Positions 1-6,122 of a stretch of DNA of 11,443 nucleotides are shown here, piece after piece. The stretch comes from Prochlorococcus marinus str. MIT 9215 (lineage in GTDB: Bacteria > Cyanobacteriota > Cyanobacteriia > PCC-6307 > Cyanobiaceae). Made by a program: the position numbers and the translations under genes. The notes below the pieces were generated by a model. That model had not been told where the DNA came from. It was given only the letters and a program-made list of their open reading frames with translations, and did no database searches. The stretch is from positions 1 to 11,443 of the forward strand of contig CATBLW010000144.1 in NCBI GenBank assembly GCA_949486985.1, read 5' to 3'. Each line of letters opens with the position of its first letter. The first letter of the stretch is position 1.

Positions 1-1587
1 ATAGCCAGCCTCAGTAAGCAGAACCACAGATCGCTCATTAGCAATCAAATCAATATCTTCAAGTCCACCACCAAGATCAAGAATCTCTGTTCTTCTTGGC
101 AAATAGTGCTTTTCGCGCAGCTTCGCTAATTCTTCCTCAATGATGCTGAACACACGCTCACGCCTGCCAAGGATGTCTTTGTAATCAGCAATCTTGCTAA
201 CAAGATCCTCATGTTCAAGGCGAATCTTGTCGGCCTCCAAAGCAGTAAGGCGCCTTAATTGCATCTGCAAGATGGCATCGGCCTGAATCTCCGTAAGGCC
301 ATGACGCTCCTGAAGCTGCTTACGGGCAGTAGCCGTATCAGAAGCTGCCCGAATCAAGGCGATAATCGGGTCAAGCTGATCGAGCGCAAGCAGAAGTCCA
401 AGCAGGATGTGATCGCGCTCTTCTGCCTTGCGAAGTAAATAACGCGTACGCCTTTCAATCGTTTCAACACGAAATTCAAGGAAAACCTGCAACATCTTGC
501 GCAGGGTAAGAAGCACCGGCTCACTATCAACAAGCGCCAACATATGGGCGCTAAAATTGCTCTGGAGAGGGGTTAATTTAAAAAGATTATTAAGTACAAC
601 CTGGGGATATGCATCACGCCTCAATTCAATGACGATTCGCATTCCATCCCGATCACTTTCATCTCGTATATCAGAAATACCTTCCAACTTTTTATCATTA
701 ACCATCTCAGCAATTCTCTCAATTAGAGCTGCTTTGTTGGTTTGATATGGCAACTGAGTGATGATCACAGCATCACGATCAGGGCGGCCAGGGGCTTCGA
801 TTGTTTCGATATTGGCAACCCCACGCATGGTCACAGAACCACGCCCGCCGAGATAGGTCTCTCGGATACCACTACGCCCGAGGATCTGCCCGCCTGTAGG
901 GAAATCAGGTCCAGGGATAATCGTCATCAACTCTTGATCACTCAACTCAGGGTTGGAGATAAGAGCTTGCAAACCATCAATAAGCTCGCCGAGATTATGA
1001 GGCGGAATGTTCGTTGCCATTCCGACAGCGATCCCTGAGGAGCCATTCAGCAACAACTGGGGAATGCGGGAAGGCAGAACCGTTGGCTCCTGCTGAGAGC
1101 CATCAAAGTTGTCAGCGAAATCAACCGTCTCGGCTTCAATATCCTCGAGAAGGCTGTCCGTCGTTAACGACTGCAACCGCGATTCTGTATATCGCATGGC
1201 TGCAGGTGGGTCGTTATCAACCGAGCCAAAATTTCCATGCCCATCAATCAAGGGCATCTGCATCGAGAAGTCCTGAGCCATCCGCACCAAGGCGTCGTAG
1301 ACGGCTGTATCTCCATGCGGGTGGTACTTACCGAGAACCTCGCCAACAACCCGAGCACACTTCCTATAAGGCCGATCACTGGTCAAGCCCAGCTCATACA
1401 TCGCGTAGAGGATGCGACGGTGAACAGGTTTGAGTCCATCGCGAGCATCAGGCAGGGCACGCCCGACAATCACGCTCATCGCGTACTCCAAATAGGAGCG
1501 CGACATCTCGTTACGCAGGTCAGTCTGGATAATCCGATCGTCGGACTCTCCGGGAACGCCACTACCGGGTCCCACTGGATCCGCCAT
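1..1587 (-). CDS. gyrA: DNA gyrase subunit A, N-terminal part (cut by window edge)
   Basis: Breakage-reunion subunit of type IIA topoisomerase; with GyrB it introduces negative supercoils using ATP. The first 529 residues are present. The winged-helix domain carries the HPHGDTAVYD quinolone-pocket segment (about residues 89-98) and AAMRYTE, whose Tyr133 is the catalytic tyrosine that attaches to DNA. The tower and coiled-coil region follows, ending near LLTEAGY. The C-terminal beta-pinwheel with the GyrA box lies outside the window, so a ParC-type paralogue cannot be strictly excluded, but the sequence reads as cyanobacterial GyrA. The ATG at 1587 is the only plausible start, because an in-frame stop sits just upstream (1606-1608). 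Thr94 occupies the position of E. coli Ser83. The gene diverges from the CAAD gene. Confidence 0.95.
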   Translation of the reverse strand, partial: MADPVGPGSGVPGESDDRIIQTDLRNEMSRSYLEYAMSVIVGRALPDARDGLKPVHRRILYAMYELGLTSDRPYRKCARVVGEVLGKYHPHGDTAVYDALVRMAQDFSMQMPLIDGHGNFGSVDNDPPAAMRYTESRLQSLTTDSLLEDIEAETVDFADNFDGSQQEPTVLPSRIPQLLLNGSSGIAVGMATNIPPHNLGELIDGLQALISNPELSDQELMTIIPGPDFPTGGQILGRSGIRETYLGGRGSVTMRGVANIETIEAPGRPDRDAVIITQLPYQTNKAALIERIAEMVNDKKLEGISDIRDESDRDGMRIVIELRRDAYPQVVLNNLFKLTPLQSNFSAHMLALVDSEPVLLTLRKMLQVFLEFRVETIERRTRYLLRKAEERDHILLGLLLALDQLDPIIALIRAASDTATARKQLQERHGLTEIQADAILQMQLRRLTALEADKIRLEHEDLVSKIADYKDILGRRERVFSIIEEELAKLREKHYLPRRTEILDLGGGLEDIDLIANERSVVLLTEAGY

Positions 1588-1664
1588 ACAAAAAGCTACC
1601 TGCCTTCATTACAGGTTATCTCGGCAACCGATGGCTTGAGCCATCAGATCAACAAAATCCACTC

Positions 1665-1693
1665 CAAATACTGTGAGGGCTTTTAAAAGTCAA
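1665..1693 (-). promoter_or_regulatory. candidate gyrA promoter
   Basis: On the minus strand TTGACT (1693-1688) matches the -35 consensus at five of six positions. A 17-nt spacer follows, then TATTTG (1670-1665), which is only a weak -10. It would give a leader of about 70 nt before the gyrA ATG. The 10-bp palindrome cttttaaaag (1680-1689) lies in the spacer and overlaps the -35 by two bases. This is inferred from consensus matching only. Confidence 0.3.
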
Positions 1694-1717
1694 TGAATCA
1701 GCACTAGACAACCCTCT

Positions 1718-1723
1718 TAAAAT
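1718..1723 (+). promoter_or_regulatory. candidate -10 box for the CAAD gene
   Basis: TAAAAT matches the bacterial -10 consensus at five of six positions and lies 25 bp upstream of the ATG at 1749. No convincing -35 was found. The short inverted repeat AGCAC (1700-1704) / GTGCT (1727-1731) brackets it and could be an operator or chance. The rest of the 161-bp divergent spacer shows nothing recognisable. Confidence 0.25.
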
Positions 1724-1748
1724 CTTGTGCTAGTCGAGATTGGGGACA

Positions 1749-2870
1749 ATGAGCACGGCAGAGGAATCCAAATCAGAGAGCACCTCAAAAGGCAATGAGG
1801 AGTCCGCTGAATCATTTCAAGAGCCAGCGGAGGTTTCTAAGCAAACCGCTGAAGCAACACCTTCGTCCAACGAGACATCTGAAGAATCTGCCGAATCCAT
1901 AACTGCCGCATCTTCAACAGCGGAATCAACAACCAGAGAATCAACAGCGACAAGCTTCAGCCCTGAAGCAAGCTCTAGCCCCAAGCCAAAGAACAACGAC
2001 GACACCACAGACGCCATGGATGTTCTGGAACCAGTGGATGTTCTTGAGCCAGTGGATGGTCTCAAACCAGGGGATGCTCCCGTCACAGCCCCTCTCTCTG
2101 AAGCTGCTGTCTCTGAAGTCAAGACGAGCAGCAAGCCTCAATCGATTGCACCAGAACTACCCATAACCTCTCCGCAACAGAAAGAACCAAAACCAGCGAT
2201 CGGTCAAGCCATTGGTCAAGCCAACGATCCATCCGCCAAGTCAAAGAGCAAAAAAGTCAACTCTGCTTTTGACGATGCTGATCAAGGATTGGTTGCTGAC
2301 AAGGCAACAATCAAAGACAAGGAGCTGATCAAAGACAAGGACCTGGTCAAAGACAAAAAAGACAAACCAGAGGTTGCTGAAACAGAAACGTCCGCCGAAG
2401 TCGTTCAGGAAGAAGCTGCAACATCCAAAACTCAGGACAAATCATCAAAACAGCAAAAGGATGCAACAGCAGAAGACCCTGACATCATCGAAAGAGTCAG
2501 TATTCCGGCAATCAGTAATCCATTGCCTGGCGATGAAAATCAAGGCGGAGAGTGGAAAATCCTTTCAGGGAAAGTAATCAGCTGGTGGCAACAGAACGAT
2601 CTAAAAGATCAATGGCAACGATTGCGTCAACCCGTCCTGCTGCTAGCAGGTCTGATTGCCGTTTTGCTGGCCTTGAGGGTCTATAGCGGAGTCATGGCCG
2701 CCATCGACAGCGTGCCTCTTCTACCCGGCCTGCTTGAACTCACTGGTGTGATCTGGCTGATTTGGTTCTTATTGAGCCGAATGATTCGCAGCAAAGATCG
2801 CCAGGAGGTGATTTCAGGAGTTCTCGATCGCTGGCATGCCTTCCGCGGCAAGAGTGACAGCAAAAGCTAA
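1749..2870 (+). CDS. CAAD-domain (CURT1-like) membrane protein with long disordered N-terminus
   Basis: A 373-residue protein in two parts. Residues 1 to about 270 are low complexity, rich in Ser, Glu, Thr, Ala and Lys with no visible cysteine, and carry two sets of tandem hexapeptides (residues 91-108 and 188-205). Residues from about 279 match the CAAD fold: an amphipathic WQRLRQP segment, a first membrane helix (about 295-313), the hallmark IDSVPLLPGLLELTG linker, a second helix (about 328-345), then a charged amphipathic tail. CAAD domains are cyanobacterial membrane modules found alone or attached to aminoacyl-tRNA synthetases, and they are related to plastid CURT1, which curves thylakoid margins. 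Thylakoid location and a shaping or tethering role are inference. ATG 1749 is preferred over the in-frame TTG at 1740. Standalone CAAD/CurT proteins are usually much shorter (around 150 residues). Confidence 0.85.
   Translation: MSTAEESKSESTSKGNEESAESFQEPAEVSKQTAEATPSSNETSEESAESITAASSTAESTTRESTATSFSPEASSSPKPKNNDDTTDAMDVLEPVDVLEPVDGLKPGDAPVTAPLSEAAVSEVKTSSKPQSIAPELPITSPQQKEPKPAIGQAIGQANDPSAKSKSKKVNSAFDDADQGLVADKATIKDKELIKDKDLVKDKKDKPEVAETETSAEVVQEEAATSKTQDKSSKQQKDATAEDPDIIERVSIPAISNPLPGDENQGGEWKILSGKVISWWQQNDLKDQWQRLRQPVLLLAGLIAVLLALRVYSGVMAAIDSVPLLPGLLELTGVIWLIWFLLSRMIRSKDRQEVISGVLDRWHAFRGKSDSKS
2019..2072 (+). repeat. three tandem 18-bp repeats (DVLEPV type)
   Basis: Three in-frame 18-bp units at 2019-2036, 2037-2054 and 2055-2072 encode DVLEPV, DVLEPV and DGLKPG. 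The first two differ only at synonymous third positions; the third has diverged. They lie inside the disordered part of the CAAD protein and point to growth of this region by tandem duplication. Confidence 0.85.
2310..2363 (+). repeat. three tandem 18-bp repeats (IKDKEL type)
   Basis: Units at 2310-2327, 2328-2345 and 2346-2363 encode IKDKEL, IKDKDL and VKDKKD. Units one and two are nearly identical. This is a second hexapeptide array in the same gene, basic/acidic rather than proline-bearing, with the same 18-bp period as the first. Confidence 0.85.
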
Positions 2871-2877
2871 AAAAGGC

Positions 2878-2914
2878 TCTGACCAACCCTTCCCAAGTTG
2901 GTAACTTGGCCAGA
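2878..2914 (+). promoter_or_regulatory. leader with two competing stems upstream of guaB3
   Basis: CCAAGTT (2893-2899) and AACTTGG (2903-2909) form a perfect 7-bp stem with a GGT loop. TCTGACCAA (2878-2886) can pair instead with TTGGCCAGA (2906-2914), with one mismatch. The two right arms share bases 2906-2909, so the stems exclude each other. There is no T-tract, so this is not a standard terminator. It ends 16 nt before the guaB3 GTG. The structures are seen directly; regulation is inference. Confidence 0.35.
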
Positions 2915-2930
2915 CATTAATTGGCTCGCG

Positions 2931-4094
2931 GTGAACATTCAGCTCGGACGCTCCAAGGTCGTTCGCCGGGCCTATGGCATCGACGAAATCGCCCTTGTCC
3001 CAGGCGATCGCACGGTAGATCCAGATGTCACAGACACCCGCTGGAGCCTTGGGGGCATCGAGCGTGAGATTCCGATCATTGCCAGCGCCATGGACAGCGT
3101 GGTCGATGTGGGAGTGGCTGTTGAGCTCTCTCGCCTTGGCGCCATGGGGGTGATGAACCTAGAAGGAGTTCAAACCCGTTACAGCGACCCAAACCCAGTT
3201 TTGGATCGCATCGCGAGCGTCGGCAAGGACGACTTTGTCCCTCTGATGCAAGAGATTTACAGCCAACCGGTACAAGAGGAGCTGATCCGACTTCGCATTC
3301 AAGAGATCAAACAACAAGGTGGCATTGCAGCAGTCAGCGGCACCCCTGTCGCTGCCATGCGATTCGGGAAGACCGTCGCAGAGGCTGGAGCCGATCTGTT
3401 TTTTGTTCAGGCGACAGTTGTATCAACAGAGCACATTGGCCCTGAAGGTCGTGAGAGTCTCGACCTCAAAGCCCTTTGCCAAGACATGGGCGTACCAGTA
3501 GTCATTGGCAACTGCGTCACCTATGACGTCGCGCTTCAATTGATGCGGGCTGGTGCTGCTGGAGTGATGGTGGGGATCGGCCCAGGAGCGGCCTGCACCT
3601 CTAGAGGCGTTCTTGGCGTTGGAATCCCTCAGGCCACTGCTGTCGCCGACTGCACTGCTGCTCGAGATGATTACGAGCAGGAAAGTGGCCGATACGTCCC
3701 GATTGTTGCCGATGGCGGAATCATCACCGGAGGTGATATCTGCAAATGCATTGCTTGTGGTGCAGATGCGGTGATGATCGGCTCACCAATCGCCAGAGCA
3801 GAAGAAGCTCCTGGTCGTGGCTTCCACTGGGGCATGGCAACCCCAAGTCCAGTGCTCCCAAGAGGAACAAGAATCAACGTTGGCAAGATCGGCAGCCTCG
3901 AACGCATCCTGCGTGGGCCTGCCTTGCTCGACGACGGCACCCACAACCTCCTTGGAGCCATCAAGACATCCATGGGCACTCTTGGCGCCCGCACCATCAA
4001 AGAGATGCAAACCGTTGAGGTTGTGGTTGCACCATCTCTGCTTACTGAAGGCAAGGTTTACCAGAAGGCCCAGAGACTAGGCATGGGCAAATAA
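2931..4094 (+). CDS. guaB3: GuaB3-family IMP dehydrogenase
   Basis: IMP dehydrogenase family TIM barrel, 387 residues from the chosen start. IMPDH oxidises IMP to XMP with NAD, the first committed step to GMP. Visible signatures are SAMDSVVDVGVAVELSRLG near residue 50, the catalytic-loop motif GIGPGAACTSR with Cys222 as the nucleophile, and the phosphate-binding VADGGIITGGD (Asp261-Gly263) followed by GADAVMIGSPIA. The CBS (Bateman) insert of ordinary GuaB is absent: the barrel runs straight through. That is typical of the GuaB3 subfamily of cyanobacteria and actinobacteria. I chose GTG 2931 because MNIQLGRSK begins the conserved region; a TTG at 2898 would add eleven residues and lies inside the leader hairpin. 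It lies 60 bp after the CAAD gene and may be co-transcribed with it. Confidence 0.92.
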   Translation: MNIQLGRSKVVRRAYGIDEIALVPGDRTVDPDVTDTRWSLGGIEREIPIIASAMDSVVDVGVAVELSRLGAMGVMNLEGVQTRYSDPNPVLDRIASVGKDDFVPLMQEIYSQPVQEELIRLRIQEIKQQGGIAAVSGTPVAAMRFGKTVAEAGADLFFVQATVVSTEHIGPEGRESLDLKALCQDMGVPVVIGNCVTYDVALQLMRAGAAGVMVGIGPGAACTSRGVLGVGIPQATAVADCTAARDDYEQESGRYVPIVADGGIITGGDICKCIACGADAVMIGSPIARAEEAPGRGFHWGMATPSPVLPRGTRINVGKIGSLERILRGPALLDDGTHNLLGAIKTSMGTLGARTIKEMQTVEVVVAPSLLTEGKVYQKAQRLGMGK

Positions 4095-4145
4095 TCAACC
4101 AGTCCTCCTTACAGTTGAGGCCGTGGTTTTCATAGGCGCAAGAGC

Positions 4146-4151
4146 TAATAT
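4146..4151 (+). promoter_or_regulatory. -10 box of the yfr1 promoter
   Basis: TAATAT lies 5-7 bp upstream of the expected Yfr1 5' end (4156-4158). TGGTTT (4124-4129), 16 bp upstream, is a poor -35 candidate. The placement relative to the RNA is the main support. Confidence 0.5.
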
Positions 4152-4155
4152 CAAG

Positions 4156-4214
4156 CTGTGAGGGCTTCGGCCCACACACTCCTCACACCCCCGGCCCGAC
4201 GCGTTCGGGCTTTT
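4156..4214 (+). ncRNA. yfr1: Yfr1 small regulatory RNA
   Basis: Yfr1 is a short, widely conserved cyanobacterial trans-acting RNA. Its hallmark is the single-stranded core ACUCCUCACAC between two hairpins, and that exact core occurs here at 4178-4188. The 5' hairpin is GTG-A-GGGC, a TTCG tetraloop, then GCCC-A-CAC (4158-4177); the 3' hairpin is the terminator at 4194-4210 followed by TTTT. Length is about 57-59 nt, normal for Yfr1. The location between an IMP dehydrogenase gene and trxA is the arrangement I recall for Yfr1 in marine picocyanobacteria. In Prochlorococcus the core is known to pair with outer-membrane porin mRNAs and block translation. The exact 5' end is inferred from the -10 box. 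Confidence 0.93.
4194..4214 (+). terminator. rho-independent terminator of Yfr1 (and probably guaB3)
   Basis: GCCCGA (4194-4199), a five-base loop, TCGGGC (4205-4210), then TTTT (4211-4214): a perfect 6-bp GC-rich stem with a T-run. It forms the 3' hairpin of Yfr1. No other terminator lies between guaB3 and this point, so it probably also stops guaB3 read-through before trxA. Confidence 0.9.
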
Positions 4215-4321
4215 AGTCTTCTCCTCCTGCGACCGTCACGTTTCTCACTCCTGACGAAGAGAAAGTCTGAATCAAGTCAAAACAGTTGCTAAGTTTTGGG
4301 TTCATTCATAGATCTCAAGGA

Positions 4322-4645
4322 ATGTCCAGTGCCGCCGCTGTCACAGACGCCTCTTTTGAGCAGGACGTCCTTCAAAGTGACGTGCCAGTGCTGGTTGATT
4401 TCTGGGCCCCATGGTGTGGGCCCTGTCGCATGGTCGCCCCGATCGTTGATGAGATCGCCAAAGAATTCGACGGCAAGATCAGAGTCTTCAAGCTCAACAC
4501 CGACGAAAACCCCAACGTTGCAAGCCAGTACGGCATTCGTAGCATCCCAACCTTGATCGTGTTCAACGCAGGTCAAAAGGTCGACACCGTGGTTGGCGCT
4601 GTCCCTAAGGCAACCCTTTCCGGGACCATTTCCAAATACCTCTAA
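4322..4645 (+). CDS. trxA: thioredoxin (m-type)
   Basis: Classical 107-residue thioredoxin, a general dithiol reductant that in cyanobacteria is reduced through ferredoxin- or NADPH-thioredoxin reductase and tunes metabolic enzymes to light. The active site is WCGPC (Cys32 and Cys35), preceded by the buried Asp26 of VDFWAPW, with cis-Pro76 in SIPT. The fold is full length and nothing is missing. ATG 4322 gives the usual MSSAAAVTD start; an upstream in-frame TTG (4286) would add twelve residues not typical of the family. AAGGA directly abuts the ATG, too close to be a standard ribosome-binding site. The leader from the Yfr1 terminator is about 107 nt; I could not pick a clear promoter in it. 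Confidence 0.96.
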   Translation: MSSAAAVTDASFEQDVLQSDVPVLVDFWAPWCGPCRMVAPIVDEIAKEFDGKIRVFKLNTDENPNVASQYGIRSIPTLIVFNAGQKVDTVVGAVPKATLSGTISKYL

Positions 4646-4737
4646 CCCTTACTCCAGATTCAGAACCGAACCACCAGAGCAACTTCATGGCGGTGGATGT
4701 TTGATAAACCCTTGAAATCAGACATCAAAGGATTGTT

Positions 4738-5379
4738 GTGAAAACGCGTCTGGGCCTCATTGATTACGGCATGGGCAATCTGCATTCCGTGCAGAAGGCC
4801 TTTGAAAGGCTCAACAGTTCTCTTCAACTGGTTCGTCACCCTGACGAACTTGATCATTGTGATGCCCTGATTTTGCCTGGTGTCGGCGCTTTTGATCCGG
4901 CCATGGCACATCTTGAGCAAACCGAACTTGTACCAGATCTGAAGCGTTGGGTTCAGGGCGACAAACCTCTCCTTGGCATCTGCCTTGGGCTTCAGTTGCT
5001 ATTCGAATCCAGTGATGAAGGCCTTTCTGCTGGACTGGGACTGCTCAAGGGCCACGTTCAACGACTACCAACCAACCAAGGGGAACGCATTCCCCATATG
5101 GGCTGGGCTCCACTTCAACAGCAGAACGACTGTCCATTGCTTGAACAGGGCGATCCAGGCAGCTGGATGTATTTCGTGCATTCCTATGCCGCTATCCCTA
5201 GCGATGCAAGCAATCTGGCTGCCACCGCAGCCTATGGCCAAACCAATGTCACAGCGATGGTTTGGCAAGGCAGGCTAGGAGCCTGTCAATTTCACCCCGA
5301 AAAGTCTGCCAAGGCCGGGCAACGCATGCTGAAACGTTGGCTGCAATGGCTGGAAACAGGCGCAAAGATCCTGTCTTGA
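4738..5379 (+). CDS. hisH: imidazole glycerol phosphate synthase, glutaminase subunit
   Basis: HisH (213 residues) hydrolyses glutamine and channels ammonia to HisF, which makes imidazole glycerol phosphate and AICAR in histidine synthesis. It is a class I glutamine amidotransferase. The N-terminal GLIDYGMGNLHSVQKA is diagnostic for HisH; PGVGAF (residues 47-52) forms the oxyanion region; LLGICLGLQLLF holds the nucleophile Cys82; QFHPEKS supplies His186 and Glu188. The length is normal. The start is a GTG with no clear Shine-Dalgarno sequence. The 92-bp gap after trxA holds a weak CCACC/GGTGG stem without a T-run and nothing else recognised. The 3' end overlaps rsmD, suggesting translational coupling. 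hisF is not next to it. Confidence 0.95.
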   Translation: MKTRLGLIDYGMGNLHSVQKAFERLNSSLQLVRHPDELDHCDALILPGVGAFDPAMAHLEQTELVPDLKRWVQGDKPLLGICLGLQLLFESSDEGLSAGLGLLKGHVQRLPTNQGERIPHMGWAPLQQQNDCPLLEQGDPGSWMYFVHSYAAIPSDASNLAATAAYGQTNVTAMVWQGRLGACQFHPEKSAKAGQRMLKRWLQWLETGAKILS

Positions 5380-6029
5380 CTGGACAGCTAAGAGTTTCAG
5401 GAGGGCGAAAACTGCAGAGCCCTGCAGGGAAAGGCACAAGGCCAACCACCAGTCGCGTGCGCGAAGCCGTGATCAACCTTCTCGCACCTCGCCTCCAAAA
5501 CAGCCACTGGCTCGATCTTTGCAGTGGCAGTGGAGTCATGGGCTGTGAAGCCTTGCTGAATGGAGCCAGAAGGGTTGTGGCTGTTGAGAACAACAGCAAA
5601 ACAGCCAGTATTTGCAAAGCCAATCTGATGACAATCGCCGCGGCCAACTCGCAACAAACTGACGTGGAGGTGATCCGCCATGACCTATTGACATGGCTGA
5701 AGAAAGGTTGGCATTCAACCCACTTCAAACATCCTTGGCCTGAAACGCAGCAAGGCTTCAACCTGGTGTATTTCGATCCGCCTTATGCATCAATGCTCTA
5801 TGAACCGGTTCTCAAAGCCCTTCTTGAGGGTGATTGGCTTCAGGAACATGCATTGGTGATCTGTGAGCATGCCGGAGACTCCCCTCTTGAGACCCCGCCA
5901 GAATGGATTGAACAGGACCGTCGGCTCTATGGGAGCAGCGCCCTACTGTTGATCAGCCCTCGAGAGCACTACTGCGTCGGTACTGATTCCAAGCAGCAAC
6001 AAACAAACCAAGCAGGGTTACAGGAATGA
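5346..6029 (+). CDS. rsmD: 16S rRNA (guanine966-N2)-methyltransferase RsmD
   Basis: SAM-dependent enzyme that methylates N2 of G966 of 16S rRNA in the small subunit (E. coli numbering); 227 residues from the chosen start. Family signatures are the N-terminal LRVSGGRKLQSPAGKG-TRPTTSRVREAVINLL, the SAM-binding DLCSGSG (residues 57-63), VVAVENN downstream of it, and the catalytic DPPY (144-147). ATG 5346 overlaps hisH by 34 nt; a TTG at 5376, overlapping the hisH stop as TTGA, is also possible and would drop ten non-conserved residues. The last 25 or so codons, ending in a polar Gln-rich tail (SKQQQTNQAGLQE), overlap petG on the opposite strand, so this tail may be constrained by petG rather than by RsmD function. 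Confidence 0.9.
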   Translation: MAGNRRKDPVLTGQLRVSGGRKLQSPAGKGTRPTTSRVREAVINLLAPRLQNSHWLDLCSGSGVMGCEALLNGARRVVAVENNSKTASICKANLMTIAAANSQQTDVEVIRHDLLTWLKKGWHSTHFKHPWPETQQGFNLVYFDPPYASMLYEPVLKALLEGDWLQEHALVICEHAGDSPLETPPEWIEQDRRLYGSSALLLISPREHYCVGTDSKQQQTNQAGLQE

Positions 6030-6066
6030 GACCCAAAACGATTCCGCAAAGAAGGGGTTCGATCAT
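5953..6066 (-). CDS. petG: cytochrome b6f complex subunit PetG
   Basis: A 37-residue single-span membrane protein reading MIEPLLCGIVLGLIPVTLLG and continuing LFVAAWNQYRR plus a short tail. The MIEPLL-GIVLGLIPVTL-GL core is a near-perfect match to PetG (subunit V), which is needed for assembly and stability of the cytochrome b6f complex in thylakoids. A longer in-frame reading begins at 6210, but the ATG at 6066 gives the exact family start and the usual length. The gene is convergent with and overlaps the rsmD 3' end by 77 nt, and its start is only 56 bp from the divergent cytM start, so both promoters must share that spacer or lie within neighbouring coding sequence. No Shine-Dalgarno sequence is evident. 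Confidence 0.95.
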   Translation of the reverse strand: MIEPLLCGIVLGLIPVTLLGLFVAAWNQYRRSSALEG

Positions 6067-6122
6067 TTGGTCGCGGCCAAGTGAATGATTCAGCACAATA
6101 GTTCCATGCCCTTTAAGTCGCC

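Noticed and set aside
497..1686. Several plus-strand open frames across the left end
   Set aside because: They are shadows of gyrA, which reads continuously on the minus strand with clear GyrA motifs; their products are low complexity and match nothing known.
1817..2141. Minus-strand frames opposite the CAAD gene
   Set aside because: They arise from the Ser/Glu/Thr-rich repeats of the sense frame and show no independent domain.
3004..3011. GCGATCGC palindrome (HIP1)
   Set aside because: Only one copy was noticed in over 11 kb, so it is not the over-represented HIP1 pattern of other cyanobacteria and is probably chance.
4671..4700. CCACC/GGTGG stem in the trxA-hisH gap as a trxA terminator
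   Set aside because: The stem is only 5 bp with a long loop and has no following T-run.
5262..5345. Longer RsmD N-terminus
   Set aside because: The extra 28 residues lie wholly inside hisH, precede the conserved RsmD start motif and look like a shadow of the HisH frame.
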